Below, piece after piece: positions 45,623-57,402 of a stretch of 64,000 nt of DNA. The notes under the pieces are model-generated. The model was not told the origin of the DNA and made no database searches. It worked only from the letters and a program-made list of their open reading frames with translations. The stretch spans positions 3,844,001-3,908,000 of the forward strand of contig KN832870.1 of the NCBI GenBank assembly GCA_000827325.1, written 5' to 3'. This stretch comes from Oidiodendron maius Zn (Eukaryota; Ascomycota; Leotiomycetes; Myxotrichaceae). Both the position numbers and the translations under genes were made by a program. Every line of letters begins with the position of its first letter. The stretch's first letter is position 1.

Positions 45623-47120
45623 ATGAAGTCACCACTTCTTCTAGCTGCTCTGTGGGCTCTGGTTCCCTCTGCTGCCTCGGCGGTGATTTATTCGGATGAG
45701 GCTCGTGCATTAAGTATAAGTCAGGTGAGACATGCTGCTCGTGGAGTTATCAGTCAAGAGAGAGATGTAGAGCACCTCTCCAACTTTAGAACTCGAAGCG
45801 CTCCTCAAACGATTGGTAGTTTTGACCTGGCTGGGACCATTAGTCCTGGCCTCGTCCTTAATATGTATGCTCAGTCTTCTTTACCATCCAGCTGCTACTA
45901 AACTTATATTAGAAACGATGCGACGAACCTTCCCTCTGGTGTTAAAGTAGGATCCTCGATATCAGCAAACTGTGGGTCATGCTTTACCACGGGCAAAGGC
46001 GTCGCGACGACAAATGGAGTTTCATTCGACGACTCCGTGTTCAAGAACCCCATCACAGCTGCCGAGGAATTTTTTAAAGATCCTGTGTCGTTGATACAAA
46101 ACTCCTTCGATGTAGAGATGGACTTTGACCTCTCGAATTTCACAGGATACTTTGAATTCGATGTGACTTTCAGTGGGACAGGCACTTATGATATTTCTAT
46201 CCCACTCCCAGATACGCCTGTGGGAGGGTCTGTGAGTCAATACGATCACAATTGTATCCATCTGCCCGGAATCTGACAGAAACTAGTTCCCTGACCCCCC
46301 TCTTCCTGCTCCGGCTCCTGGTGCTACCGTTGGCCTTGTTCCTACCATCGATGTCATATTTTCGGTTACTGGTGCGGTTTCAATGTCAATGGGATTCGAA
46401 TTCAATTTTCCAAATGACGCATCTTTCAAAATAGATCCATTAAAGGGAAATCTTATCTCTACAAATTTGTGAGTTTTCCATAGGCGAATGGTTTACAGGG
46501 GAATTAATCCTAACTATGTTCGTAGTGGCGACGTCCAGTTCAAGCCTCTTCCCGTTAAATTTAAATCAGGCTCCGGCACTGCTACTGCTCAACTTAAACT
46601 TGGGGCCAAATTGGCTTTCGATTTCAAGGCCTTCGGTCAAGGCTTTACTCTGGAGTCGGGTATCTTTTCCGATGTGCCTACCTATTCAGCAGCTATTACC
46701 TTTACCCCCGATGCTGCTTGTGAGGTTGCATTCGCAGAGCATCTAGCTGTTGATGCTGGAGTTTTTGCATCAGCAGCTGCGACCATTGATGGTGTCAATG
46801 TTGGAGTGGGACCCAAATTTGTCACAACCTTGGCGACTTTATCACTTCCCGGAGGTTGCTTGGTTAGCAGCACGCCAGCAGCCAACCAATCTGTTACAGC
46901 ATCTAGCAACTATACTATTACAGCTTCCCGCAACTATACAACTACAGCGGCTAGTAACTACTCCATCACGGCCTTGCCAGGCTCTGCAAAGTCAACCCCA
47001 GTTGCTATCACAAGTTATTTCGTTCCATCTTCGCTTGCAACTCCACTTGTTGGTCCTTACATCACTGGTACGCCTGTCATCAGTGCGACCCAAGTTGGTG
47101 CTATTCCCACTGATGCATAG
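45623..47120 (+). CDS. Secreted beta-rich fungal protein with N-x-T/S repeat tail
   Basis: Exons 45623-45864, 45913-46231, 46287-46468 and 46526-47120 join in phase to 445 aa. A signal peptide (MKSPLLLAALWALVPSAASA) starts the protein. The body is rich in alternating hydrophobic residues, suggesting beta structure (VEMDFDLSNFTGYFEFDVTF). It has a CGSC pair (ANCGSCFTTGKG) and two later single cysteines. Near the C-terminus are three imperfect copies of a Ser/Thr unit with N-glycosylation sites (SNYTITA, RNYTTTA, SNYSITA). No clear GPI signal is present, since the C-terminus IPTDA is not hydrophobic. The pattern is reminiscent of the DUF7223 group of fungal surface proteins, but I am not sure. 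It is probably secreted or wall-associated. Confidence 0.75.
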
Positions 47121-47904
47121 AATTTCATTGGCTTTTACATATCATCTCCGGCTTTTATCAGACATGTGAACGGCCGTTGAGTAGAGTTAGCCATCTTGCA
47201 TGAAGACGCATATACTAATGCTCATACCAATACTGCACAGTCAACCGAGAGAGCACTCTAAACGAGAGATTTACAGAGTAGGAGCAACATGTCGGGATTG
47301 TTATGACATGTTATTAGCACTAATATATTTTCGGGAATTAGGATGATTGTATATTAGTCAAACCATAGATTTTGCTCTTTGGGATTTAGAAGGTACTTGT
47401 CTGTTTATGTCTGTTCGGATACCAGAGAAAAGCATAGTGTATATTCCGCGACAGCAACCGATCCTGACTTAGCTATACATATTAATTGCACTGGAATCCC
47501 AAGACGTGACTATCCCAATTGAATTCTTCCGCATACACTTAGCAATACAAGAAATTCCGCTCAGACATCGTCATCCCAAGGTCGAGAAACGCCGTCGCTG
47601 CTCCTCGACTAGACGGCGATTTTACACGGACCATGTCCTGGAAAGGCATACAGATCGCGTCAATATTATATCGCAGTAGCCTTAACACCCTGCACACAGG
47701 AATATATACCGCGCAAGTGCCATTGTTGACCGTTCCTTTAATCAAATTTGTGTAATGACCAGGCTCCCTTAGCCTCTGATTTCGAGCTCTAGGCCTCGCT
47801 CGTCCGAAAGCCTCCACTCATGACACTGTCATGAGTTCCTTTCCTTTTCCAGATCATGTCTTCCCCCGCTCAGCACTCCGCTTTCGGCATTGACATGAAG
47901 TGTA
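47121..47904. other. Gene-free stretch
   Basis: 784 bp without a supported gene. The minus-strand open frame at 47539-47817 shows no family pattern. Confidence 0.4.
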
Positions 47905-49289
47905 TTGCCAATTGTCTCGTACATGACATTTTATAGGAACAAGGAAGGCTTCATTTCCTCGATATATAAACTTCGTTATCCTACCGTTTGCCACGAAGAT
48001 CGTGCCATTCTTCAAGAACTTTGCTGCCCATCATGTTTTGTTTCAGAACAAATTATACTCTCTTTGGCTTTTGGTGTGATAGCTGCCAATGCGTGGGCTA
48101 CTTGGTCTTTTAAGTCTGTGTCTGCTGTCACTCCAGTGTTCAATGTCACAAAGTCCGGCGAGCCTCTAGCTCCGGGCTACCTCTTCCTCACTACCACGGC
48201 ACTCCCGTATCCAGCTGCTGTCAAAATAAACGATGATGGAGAACTGGTTTGGGACAGCCCAGTAGGCGGCTATTCCAACCTCTATGTTCAAACCCTCAAT
48301 AAAAAACAAGTCTTGACCTATTGGAATGGGAGTGGCTCACCAAACCCAGAATAGCTTGGCCATGGATACGGCAGTGTCCAGATCTTGGATTCCACATACA
48401 CATTACAACAGAGCATTTGACCTGATCTGGACCTCGTGGTGGACGGACTTACAGAGGTCGATTGCCAAGCGGACTTGCACGAATCGTATGTGACAGAGCG
48501 CGGCTCACTCCTTGTTACCGGATACAACCTCACCCAGGCCGATCTTACATCTGTAAATGGGTCCGCTGATGGCTGGGTCTATGATAGCTTGTTCTTTGAG
48601 TTTGATATCAAGAATAAGGAGATTCTGTTCCAATGGAGTGCGCTCGAATCTGGGATTCCCATCAGTAACACGAAACAAGCACTTGGAAGCTCCGGAACCG
48701 AATCAGCTCCGTTTGACTTCTACCATATCAATTCAATCCAGTCCGTTGGAAGTGAATATTTGATTAATAACAGGCACATTTAGACAACATTCATGCTCGA
48801 CTCGAAGGGAGAGGTACAATGGCACCTCGAAGTTAGTATTTCCAACTCGACCTTCAAAAGAGTCAATTTGACATGGTCAACAGGGTTCAACCGGCGGCGA
48901 TTTTACTCTCCCGCCAAACATCAATTTTCGTACGTATATTGGCTACCAGCGTTTCATCAAACCCATCATCTAACTTTATCCAGGCCTGGGAGCACCATGC
49001 ACACGTCCTTAACGTCACACATAGCAGCGTAGTCCTCCACATGTTCGACAATGCAAACTCTGAGCCACCGCATTCCGGCGTAAACCAGACTCTGGGCCTA
49101 ATGTTCTCCCTTGACCTCAACAAAAAGACCAGCACCTTGCTCAAAGGCCTCTATGACTCCACCCACTCGGTTAGTAATGGGGGATTCGAGACCGAGGCAT
49201 CAATTTCGATTACTACACTTTACGTGAAAGTTGCCGCAGTTACTGCGGAGAACATTAAGCAAAACTCCACTGCTGTATTTGTAGTGTAA
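47905..49289 (+). pseudogene. Arylsulfotransferase (ASST)-family relic
   Basis: One frame shows a typical fungal ASST start: PVFNVTKSGEPLAPGYLFLT, then ALPYPAAVKINDDGELVWDS and TYWNGSGSPNPE. Three stops interrupt it: TAG 48352-48354, TGA 48418-48420 and TAG 48781-48783. Between them the sequence still reads like the family (GHGYGSVQILDSTYTLQQSI; LFFEFDIKNKEILFQWSALE; FDFYHINSIQSVG). After about 48870 the reading moves to another frame (QAWEHHAHVLN, LHMFDNANSEPP, LGLMFSLDLNKKTSTLL) and ends at 49289, short of the usual C-terminus. The 5' boundary is uncertain; recognisable sequence starts near 48100. No set of introns with normal sites removes all lesions. Confidence 0.8.
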
Positions 49290-49493
49290 AGTTGGGGGAG
49301 GGAAGGGGGCTCTCTTTGAGTGCCAGTGGGAGAAGTAATTTTCATCTACTTATAAATTTATTGAAGGTAGGAGGGAACTTAGATGTACAGCAGACAAAGA
49401 AGATTGTGGCTATGAAATAGATCTAGATGATTATACACATGTGTAAATATTCCCAGTATGCTTGGCCCTTCCGTTCATCCACATCATCACTCG

Positions 49494-50742
49494 TTACAGC
49501 TTAGCAGTCATTTTTTCTCCCTTGTGGATCCAAGCCACGGCATCGTTAACAAGCTCATCAACAACAGCCTTTGCGCTCTTCTTCTCATTTACCACGGCGG
49601 CAGCCTTACCCATCAGGAAGGGGCGGGCCTGGTCCATCATCTATCACCATTATTAGCCTTGAAGGTTGGAAGGAATGAAGAGAGCTAACCTCGTCAGTAA
49701 TGTCATCACCAGCATTCTCGAAATCATGCTCGACGGGAATGACGCCCTTGCTTGTCAAGTCCTTGATCTCTTGCGAGCGGTTCTCCTCCCAGTTTTGAAT
49801 ATATGCGTTATTGCGAACCCGCAATGGACGACCAGTGAAGATAATGGTGCGGACATTATCATCATAACTAGCGGTACGAACAGCCTCCTGGTGGGCCTTG
49901 GGGGCACCGGCCTCGTCAGTAAGAATGAATCGTGTGCCAACCCAGACCGCGCTGGCTCCAAGCATCAGAGCAGCAGCGACTGTCTGCCCATTGTAGATAC
50001 CGCCTGCAGCAACGACCTGCACAGGCTTGCCAGTCATTGGGCTGGTCTTGCCTTCGCAGAGCTTGACCACAGCCGGGATCAAAACGGTCGTAGGAACATC
50101 GCCAGTGTGTCCACCACCCTCTCCTCCCTGGGCGCAGATAATATCAACGCCGAGGTCAAGACACTTCTTGACGTGCTTGGGGTGTCCAATCATATTCATG
50201 TACAAGATGCCAGCCTTGTGGAGTCGGTCGACGACATGCTGCGGGGGAACACCAACGGCAGAAACAAATAGCTTAGCTCCGCTCTCGATAACAATGGTGA
50301 CAAGCTCATCGAGCTTCCCCTTGGTATAATCATAGCTATTATCGTAAAATGTAAGCGGCTGAATAGTAATCATGGATACAGTCAGACAGGACTGTTCAGA
50401 AGAGTACATACTTTGTCTTTCGTGCGGAACCCCCGACTTGAGGGAGCAAGAGGTCAACGCCAAATGGAGCGTTCTTATCAGTGAGGTAGGACTTCAACTC
50501 GGCGATCTGCTCGCGCAGCATATCAGGAGTGTAGCCAACACCTCCAATGACGCCCAATCCACCAGCGTTGGTAACAGCGGCAGCGAGCTTAGGGCCAGCA
50601 GCAACGTTCATTCCGGCAAGCAGAACAGGGTGCGGGATCTTGAGGAGGTCGGTGACCGTTGTACGAAGTTGTTCTGTAAGATTCATCATCAGCACCTGCA
50701 TATCAAGTTTCCGGGCATGTGAAACTCACGCTTGGAAGCCAT
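49494..50742 (-). CDS. Nitronate monooxygenase (2-nitropropane dioxygenase family)
   Basis: Exons 50742-50730, 50673-50412, 50335-49690 and 49640-49494 join in phase to 355 aa. The first exon encodes only MASK plus one base. FMN-binding TIM-barrel motifs are in order: HPVLLAGMNVAAGPKLAAAV, then TNAGGLGVIGG, VDIICAQGGEGGGHTGDVP with the active-site histidine region, VQVVAAGGIYNGQTVAAALM, and GASAVWVGTRFILTDEAG. The family oxidises alkyl nitronates such as propionate-3-nitronate with FMN and oxygen and may serve detoxification. The last exon reads MMDQARPFLMGKAAAVVNEK. Everything is intact. No signal or targeting peptide is obvious, so a cytosolic place is likely. Confidence 0.93.
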
Positions 50743-51299
50743 AATGACGGTGGTGAGACTGAGGGATTGTGTGATAAGGATAAGACGATTGAGGAAGGGG
50801 GGACGGGTCTATAGCAGATACAGAGGTTTAGGGAAAGGAGAGAATAATCTGAAGTCGGGGGAAGAGGTTAAAAAGTGAGGAGTGGGGAGAACTTTCGGCC
50901 GCTGAGCTCCTCTCAAGCGGCGAATCCGGGGAAAGATACCTCGGCTCCACGCTTAGCGAGGACAGTCACGAGGTTGAGAACCGGGTAAGCGAATATTACT
51001 TAAGTAATTGTACAGCGCTCAGAGGCCGTTAGCGAATATTTTTTATATGAGCTCTGGTATATGAGGAGCGAGATTGACTCTTGGTGCGATTTTGTATATT
51101 TGCAAATGATCTATCCTTGGGAGAATGTGGACAGTTCTTTGACTCAAATAGTGGAGCATCTTCATTTTTACTAAATTTATACCGTACCACTATATATCAC
51201 AATGGTTTTGCACGTGATACTGGCTGTTGTCTAATGGGCCATTGATATCCCGCTTTCCTATCAACTTACACTCATATCTTTGATCCACGACGACACCCG
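50743..51299. promoter_or_regulatory. Divergent promoter between nitronate monooxygenase and fol1
   Basis: 557 bp between two divergent starts. A CACGTG core is listed separately; no other motif was recognised. Confidence 0.5.
51211..51216. promoter_or_regulatory. CACGTG E-box core upstream of fol1
   Basis: The hexamer lies in GCACGTGAT, 84 bp upstream of the fol1 ATG. Such sites bind bHLH factors of the Cbf1 type in fungi. The assignment is from sequence only. Confidence 0.35.
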
Positions 51300-53099
51300 A
51301 TGAGGCTCCTCAACCCATCGACGGTTGCCAGAGCCGAAATTTTGGTTTTAAGAAATGTCTGTCGTCACAGTAGATGCAATGTCGCGTCTAAAGTGTCCAT
51401 CTCAATGCCATCTGCCCGCCACGAAAGTCACGCCACTGGAGAGAGGATGAGAAGCCCTTGGGCTCAACATTCTCTCAAACCATCTTCGTCTAGCAATGAT
51501 AATTCAAATCACCTCTCCGTCCTTTCCAAAGGGACTCCAAAGGCTTATACCGCATACATCGCTCTCGGCAGCAACCTAGGGGATCGGATTGATATGATTG
51601 AGAAAGCATGCAACGAGATGGCTGCAAGGGGCATCAAGATAAAAAGGACGAGTTGTTTATGGGAAACGGAGCCAATGTATGTTTTGAGCCAGGAGAATTT
51701 CGTCAATGGCGCCTGCGAGGTGAGTAACAGTCTCTTTTCGGTGTCATTCGCTTGTCCTTCGTTCCTTCCAGGACTTCTGAAACGATGTACCCAGGCGCTA
51801 GTTCTTCTTACTTCTATTTGAAGTTCTGACTGATAAATGTCAGGTTGAGACTGCTCTAGGACCAATGGCTCTCTTGAATGAGCTTCAAGATATTGAAAAC
51901 GTCATGGGACGAAAAAAGATCATCGATAAAGGACCTCGCAATATTGATCTTGATATTCTTCTCTACGATGACCAAGTCATCAACCATGAGAGGCTCAAAG
52001 TCCCGCACCCATTAATGTACGAACGCGAATTCGTACTCAGACCTCTTTCAGAGTATGTACTCAGCTCTTGGAGGTCTTGAACATGACTAAATGCTTCAGA
52101 CTCATCCCGGGAAAGGCTTTGGATCCAGCAGCCCCTTGGAAACTCACTCAAGATTATCTTAATGCACTTCCTGTTTCTTCAGAACTATCTACCCTTACTC
52201 CTCTTGGGCCATACTCAGAACCAATCCGTGCGTTGAAAAGGAATCGAAAAACACAGGTAATGCGAATCTTAAATGTGACACCGGATTCGTTCTCAGATGG
52301 CGGGACCAATTTTCGAAAACTGGAGGCTTCAGCTGCACTCGACGGGAAGTTTTGGAAGCAGAATAGTTCTGCACCTGATAATCATTCTGAGTTCTCTATT
52401 GTTGACGTCGGTGGTCAGTCGAGCGCGCCAGGGGCAAAAGACGTTTCTGCCGAGGAAGAGATCTCGAGAATCGGCCCCTATATAAAGGCTATGAAAGAAT
52501 TTTATCACGGCAAAGGTGTAGCGCTATGTGTGGATACATACAGAGCATCGGTTGCAGAGGCTGCTGTCAAGGCAGGAGCAGATATTATCAATGACATCTC
52601 TGCTGGTCTACTTGACCCAGATATGCTGCCCACAATGGCACGCCTCGGTAAGACCGTCTGTCTTACCCACATGCGAGGCACGCCCGCAACAATGAATGAT
52701 TTGGTAGACTATTCGCCGGAGGGCCTAATTACAACTTTGGCCAGAGAGCTTCTTGCTCGCGTCGCAGCTGCTGAAGAAGCTGGTGTGCGGCGCTGGCGAA
52801 TAATTTTAGACCCTGGCATCGGGTTCGCAAAGACCCAAAATCAAAATTTAGAAATATTGAGGAGATTAGATGAACTGAGGGACTGGCCTGGTTTGAGAGG
52901 CCTGCCGTGGTTGGTGGGTTCTAGTAGGAAGAGTTTCGTGGGAAGAATAACTGGCGTAGCAGAGCCAAAGCAGAGGGTCTGGGGCACGGCTGCAACAGTT
53001 GCTGCAGCAATCCAAGGTGGCGCAGATATTGTAAGGGTTCATGATGTGAAAGAGATGGCGCAAGTCGTCAAGATGTCTGATGCGATTTGGCGCTCATAG
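51300..53099 (+). CDS. fol1: Folic acid synthesis protein with HPPK and DHPS domains
   Basis: Exons 51300-51719, 51844-52052 and 52100-53099 join in phase to 542 aa. After an N-terminal extension rich in Arg and Ser (possible mitochondrial presequence), the HPPK domain spans about 83-230: YIALGSNLGDRIDMIEKACN, then TSCLWETEPMYV and KGPRNIDLDILLYDDQVI. The DHPS domain spans about 265-540: MRILNVTPDSFSDGG, VDVGGQSSAPGA, AGADIINDISAGLLDP, CLTHMRGTPATM, ILDPGIGFAKT and WLVGSSRKSFVGRITGV. The two domains pyrophosphorylate hydroxymethyl-dihydropterin and condense it with p-aminobenzoate. The dihydroneopterin aldolase domain that precedes HPPK in yeast FOL1 is not present in this model. The residues forming the DHPS sites are intact. 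Confidence 0.95.
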
Positions 53100-53441
53100 T
53101 TAATGTCACTCTCATCTCAAGGCCTCATTCTAATCCATGTATCAAAATAACACCTTCCCTGCACCCTCAGGCTTGGTTAGGTCCAAATAAAAAGTTTATC
53201 TTGATACCAATGTCTACTTCGCAATATGACGTTTACTTCGCTCGCTATTGTTCGAGACTAATTGTGCACGCCTCCAATATATGGACCGAAGACAAGATCT
53301 GTGCACTCACAGTAACTGCCTTAGGCCACTTGAGACATGCCACAATACCTGGCATACAGAATGGCTTGAGAGGTTGGTTGAAGGGAAAATTCCGGTATAA
53401 ACATCTTAAACTTGATTAATACATGGTTGTCAATTATACAA
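53100..53441. other. Convergent 3' intergenic region
   Basis: 342 bp between fol1 and the convergent P450 gene. Nothing recognised. Confidence 0.4.
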
Positions 53442-55204
53442 CTAGCTTTCATCACGAAGGGTAACTTTCACAAACATCTCTGATTGCAACCAAAGCCCTA
53501 CATTTTCGCTCTTCCAGGGTCGGGTAGGGTCGATCAGAACGAAGTCAAACTTCTTTAACAGCTAAGGCTCAAGTTAGTCATCTTCATCTCTGACTCAATT
53601 AGACAACTCACCTCGAAAAAGACCTTATTCAATTCTAGATATGCAATACCTTTCCCCAAGCAGGAGTATTTTCCATATCCCCACACAAGAGCCACACTCT
53701 TCTCCATCTTCTCAAGCTGATCTCCTTTCGCTTCCAGCCATCGCTCAGGCCTGTAGAGCATACTATCCTGTCCAAAGACTTTTTTACTCCGCTCAACGCC
53801 CCATAGGCACTGGCCGATTTCGACTCCTCCAGGTACAAACCGTCCATTTATGGTGTCGCCTTGTGGAGGGGTTATTTTGTTCAACATACCAGTAGCGGGC
53901 GGACACATTCGAGCAGCTTCTTTAATAACGGCTTGCAGATATGGCAGTTTTCTGGCCTGTTCATCGGAGATAATACGCCCTTCGCGAACCGTTGAGTCAA
54001 TTTCAGCTTGGAGTCTCTTGTAGATATGAGGATTCGTTATCACATAAAGCATTGCGACTCGCATGGTTGTAGCCGTTGTGTCAGTTCCGGCCACACTATT
54101 CTCAGTCAGTGGGGTTATCGCTAGGGGCGAATGTTTAGGAGACGTGCATTTGAAGGACTGCTTCGGCCACGGCATCTGTTCTGTCTACCCCGTGACGGAT
54201 GAAGGACCCCATCATATCAAGTTTCTGCTCATGAGGCTCAAGCTCGAATCGCCTTCGAACTACCTCTTTAACGACTCTGTCCTAGTGTTAGTGACGATCT
54301 TAAATCCCAGCTCAATAACTCACCCAAGAAGCCTTCCCGCACCTGTCTTATCCTTGTCAGAAGGCATGACGAGTCTTCCTATGACCGGTATTGCGAACAG
54401 TCTAGCAAGCCACGGAATGGTGGACACCATAATAACATTAGGTAAAAGCAATTCAGCGGTCTCAAACCATTTATCGACATCCTCATCCCTAGCCAGGCAT
54501 CCCCATGGATGCCCATATGAGATATCGGTAAGTACATCCATGGCGTAGAAAGAGACTTTGCGAGCTAAGTCCAGGGGCCGTAGTTCTGATGATGTGGAGA
54601 TGTATTTATTCCTTACCAAGTCCAGAAACGCTAGCAAATGCTGATCAACTGTAGCCTCCAGGCCTTCAATGTCTTTTCCAGAATACTAGCTTCTTTAGCA
54701 TCAAACTAGTAGGATCGGTGGGATACCCTCACCCCTATAGCCACTTTTGCACGCTTGGTAGCGTGTACCCGATCATCTAATGTTGACAGCACATTATCGT
54801 GATCGACTTCCAGCTTCTGCCCCGAATACCACTCGGATTTGGTATATCCCGATCGGGCTGAGCTCATGCGCTGCAGCAAGTCTGGATCACTGGTCAAGAG
54901 GGTATTCGGACCCACGCGGGCAAGCTCGCCTTGCGCTAATTAGCGGCCAGAGCTATAATTGCGGGGGAATAGATAGAGCACCATATTGCAGGTAGACTTC
55001 ATAGAGGTCCTGATGTGCTCTCCTACGGGATACTGATCTTGCCAGCCACAGATTTGTGAGACCGGCCCAGAATGGGCCCGGAAAGCTTGAGAGGCGCTGA
55101 TACGACTGCCACTGTTGGAAAACAAAGTAGATAACGAATATCACGAGCACGGGGTATTTGGCGTCGGACAGCACAGCGAGGACTGAAGAGAACTCAGCAG
55201 CCAT
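53442..55204 (-). CDS. Cytochrome P450, pisatin-demethylase-like
   Basis: Six exons (55204-54982, 54929-54733, 54685-54324, 54276-54144, 54100-53612, 53561-53442) join in phase to about 507 aa. An N-terminal membrane anchor (YPVLVIFVIYFVFQQW) is followed by the proline-rich hinge LSSFPGPFWAG. The I-helix oxygen-binding motif is VAGTDTTATT. The K-helix ExxR stands in VIKEAARMCPP, then YRPERWLEA and the heme loop WGYGKYSCLGKGIAYLELNK with the ligand cysteine. The C-terminal stretch resembles the CYP57-like pisatin demethylase group from memory; the substrate is unknown. The fourth intron is the least certain: its donor is GTCTCC and the chosen acceptor is CTGAG. No other biosynthetic gene is nearby. 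Confidence 0.9.
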
Positions 55205-55665
55205 GATTGCCGTATCGCTGAGGAGGTCAAGGAAAGCGAGAAAGGAAGGGAGAAGGGAGAGGGAAGAGGGGAGAGCAGGAAGAAGTGGAAGTAGGTGTTG
55301 AGGATTATGGCTGGCTGGAACATATCCTTTCGATAAATCAGAACCCGACCATGCCTGTCTGTGTGTTCCAGCACTCAATCAGAACTGCAGTGATTCGCTG
55401 ACCCCCTGCGACTGCACCTGGCCAATACATTCCCTCTGTTCCTTTGTGTATACCACGTTCTCTGGATTCTGGACTCTCCTCTTTCCTTTCAAGGCTATCT
55501 CCAGAAGGGGGAAGAAGATGTCTGGATAGGCGCTGGTCAAAGATGTCGTCGGGCTCTGGTGTTTGGTGTTAGGGCCTGAGAAATAGTAGATAGCGTAGTG
55601 TGGTTCCCTTCCCTACCCGAAACTCTCGCTGTGACACAAACTACCAACACCACCAATCTTCCTCC
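55205..55665. promoter_or_regulatory. Divergent promoter of the P450 and the next gene
   Basis: 461 bp between two divergent starts. Upstream of the P450 is a GA-rich run on the plus strand at about 55229-55275. No motif was called. Confidence 0.45.
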
Positions 55666-57402
55666 ATGCCAAAGAAACGGTTCTCATCGCAGTATTCAAA
55701 GCCGCAAAGCACCGTCCATCCGTCGTTGAATTCCTCAGCTACCCAGGAACGGAGCTCATCAGGCTCAGTTGGTAGTCCTCTCCACTACCCCGTGCTGCCG
55801 CCTTGCTGCAAGAGTCACCTCCAAAGCTGACATTCCTGCCTGTGAATAGGCAAAGATGCTTCGCCCTCCGTGAACGAGCTGATATCGTCGCTGCGAAGCA
55901 GCCAGATATCTCCAAGTCAACGGCCTGCAGCGACTGTAACTACACCGACCTTGCCGCCTCAGATCCGCGAACTGCTCTCATGGCCGGAAACGCCAACCCC
56001 GACGCCTCGAGCTAGGAATCGCAGGCACTTCGATAGGAATGGGAGACGTGTACCCGGACCCCCTCCTCCGAGAAGCTGGCTGGATGGTTCGAGACATGCG
56101 CCACCGGAGGTGAAGAAGCGGAAGAATGAGCGAGCTTATCCTCATGACTTGAATCATCTTCCCGGACTGGCGCATAAACTTCACGCAGAGGATGACGAGC
56201 ACCAAAGAGGTGCGAGACGACTACAGGATATGTGTCTAAGAAGAATAGCATGCGACTGGGAGTTTATGCGACAATATGAGAGGAATAACCTTGCAGATTT
56301 ACCTGCTACGCTGAGAATGCAGCTCCTCAGCAACATTGCTGTGTATGGACCGGAAGATGGCGTGGGATTTGACGGGCTGAAGCATATACTCATGACACAA
56401 AGAGAGGACGGGTAAATATCAATTCACAAAAGTATCATGACGAGGTTAACATAAATTCAGTGACAATTCCGCAGATCTCTCTCAGTCAGAGAATAACGAG
56501 GACTTCTTCAGAATGGACATCTCTGGGTCGCTCGGCTGGTCCATCTCGTTTCGGCAGCTCATTGAATTCGTCGAAAAGCCCACACAACAGACAGAGCTGG
56601 CCGCAGAATCCTGGGAAGAGACCATCACAAATTCTCTCAGATGTCCAATACCGCACTTGACACACCTCTCACTCTCACATCCAGTACCGACTGTATCTTG
56701 GCCAAGATTCCTAACTTTTGCCAAGCACGTACCTACGCTTACCCATCTATCTCTGGCATATTGGCCTGTCCCATCTGCAGCGCCGAACTCGACGACAACG
56801 GTGATGTCACCCGGCCGAGGGCAGGATGTACAGTATGGTGCAACGAACTATTATTCTCATTCCATAGATTCTAATTTCCGAGAGGCGGCTTCGATTCTTC
56901 GCAGATTGGCGAGCAGTAAGTCTACGCCTCTAATCCGCGCTTTGTTCGGTGATCAAAAGTTAAAATCTTCTCAGGTATATATAGTATTGAGTATCTCGAC
57001 TTGACAGGCTGTATATCGTGGCTACCCGCTCTTTACTGGAAAGGAGAGGGCGAGAAAGGTATCGATTGGTGCTCTGAATGGATCAGACTCTCAACGCTAC
57101 ACGTACCTTCAGCCTATATCCTCCAGCCCGAAAGTGAGTACTGGGAAGTTGCGCAATATGTGCAAGCTGTCAGGGAGCAGATGTCCCTAGAGAGAGCTTT
57201 GATAGCAGTAGGTAGCCCCTTTTACTATTCAGAGTAGTCGTTTATGAGGAACCAGGCTCGCAGGTCGAATGATGGCAGAACGGGGGCTTGGATCGACGTG
57301 AAGAAGGACGATTGGAGAGCATATGAGACGTATTGGAAGAGCTCTACAAATTCAGAAGATATGAGGAAGAGGAACTTATTGGAAACTCTAGAAATCCCAT
57401 GA
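55666..57402 (+). CDS. Conserved fungal protein with leucine-rich (RNI-like) features
   Basis: Five exons (55666-55771, 55850-56411, 56461-56915, 56975-57207, 57256-57402) join in phase to 500 aa. The N-terminus is basic and serine-rich (MPKKRFSSQYSKPQ), then VNELISSLRSSQIS and a proline-rich stretch with PGPPPPRSWLD. Conserved-looking parts follow: LQDMCLRRIACDWEFMRQYE, DLPATLRMQLLSNIAVYGP, MDISGSLGWSISFRQLIEF, PHLTHLSLSHPVPTVSWPRF, TLTHLSLAYWPVPSAAPN and IEYLDLTGCISWLPALYW. The repeated L-x-x-L-x-L pattern suggests a ribonuclease-inhibitor-like fold. Similar ascomycete proteins are, as I recall, sometimes labelled tafazzin, but no acyltransferase motif (HX4D) is seen here. The last intron (48 nt) removes a TAG at 57235. 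Function unknown. Confidence 0.8.

Noticed and set aside
57230-57240. A premature stop in the conserved leucine-rich protein
   Set aside because: A 48-nt intron from 57208 to 57255 with GTAGGT donor and CCAG acceptor removes it and restores the frame.
53442-57402. A secondary-metabolite cluster around the P450
   Set aside because: No backbone synthase, transporter or cluster regulator lies next to it; neighbours are a folate enzyme and a conserved unknown protein.
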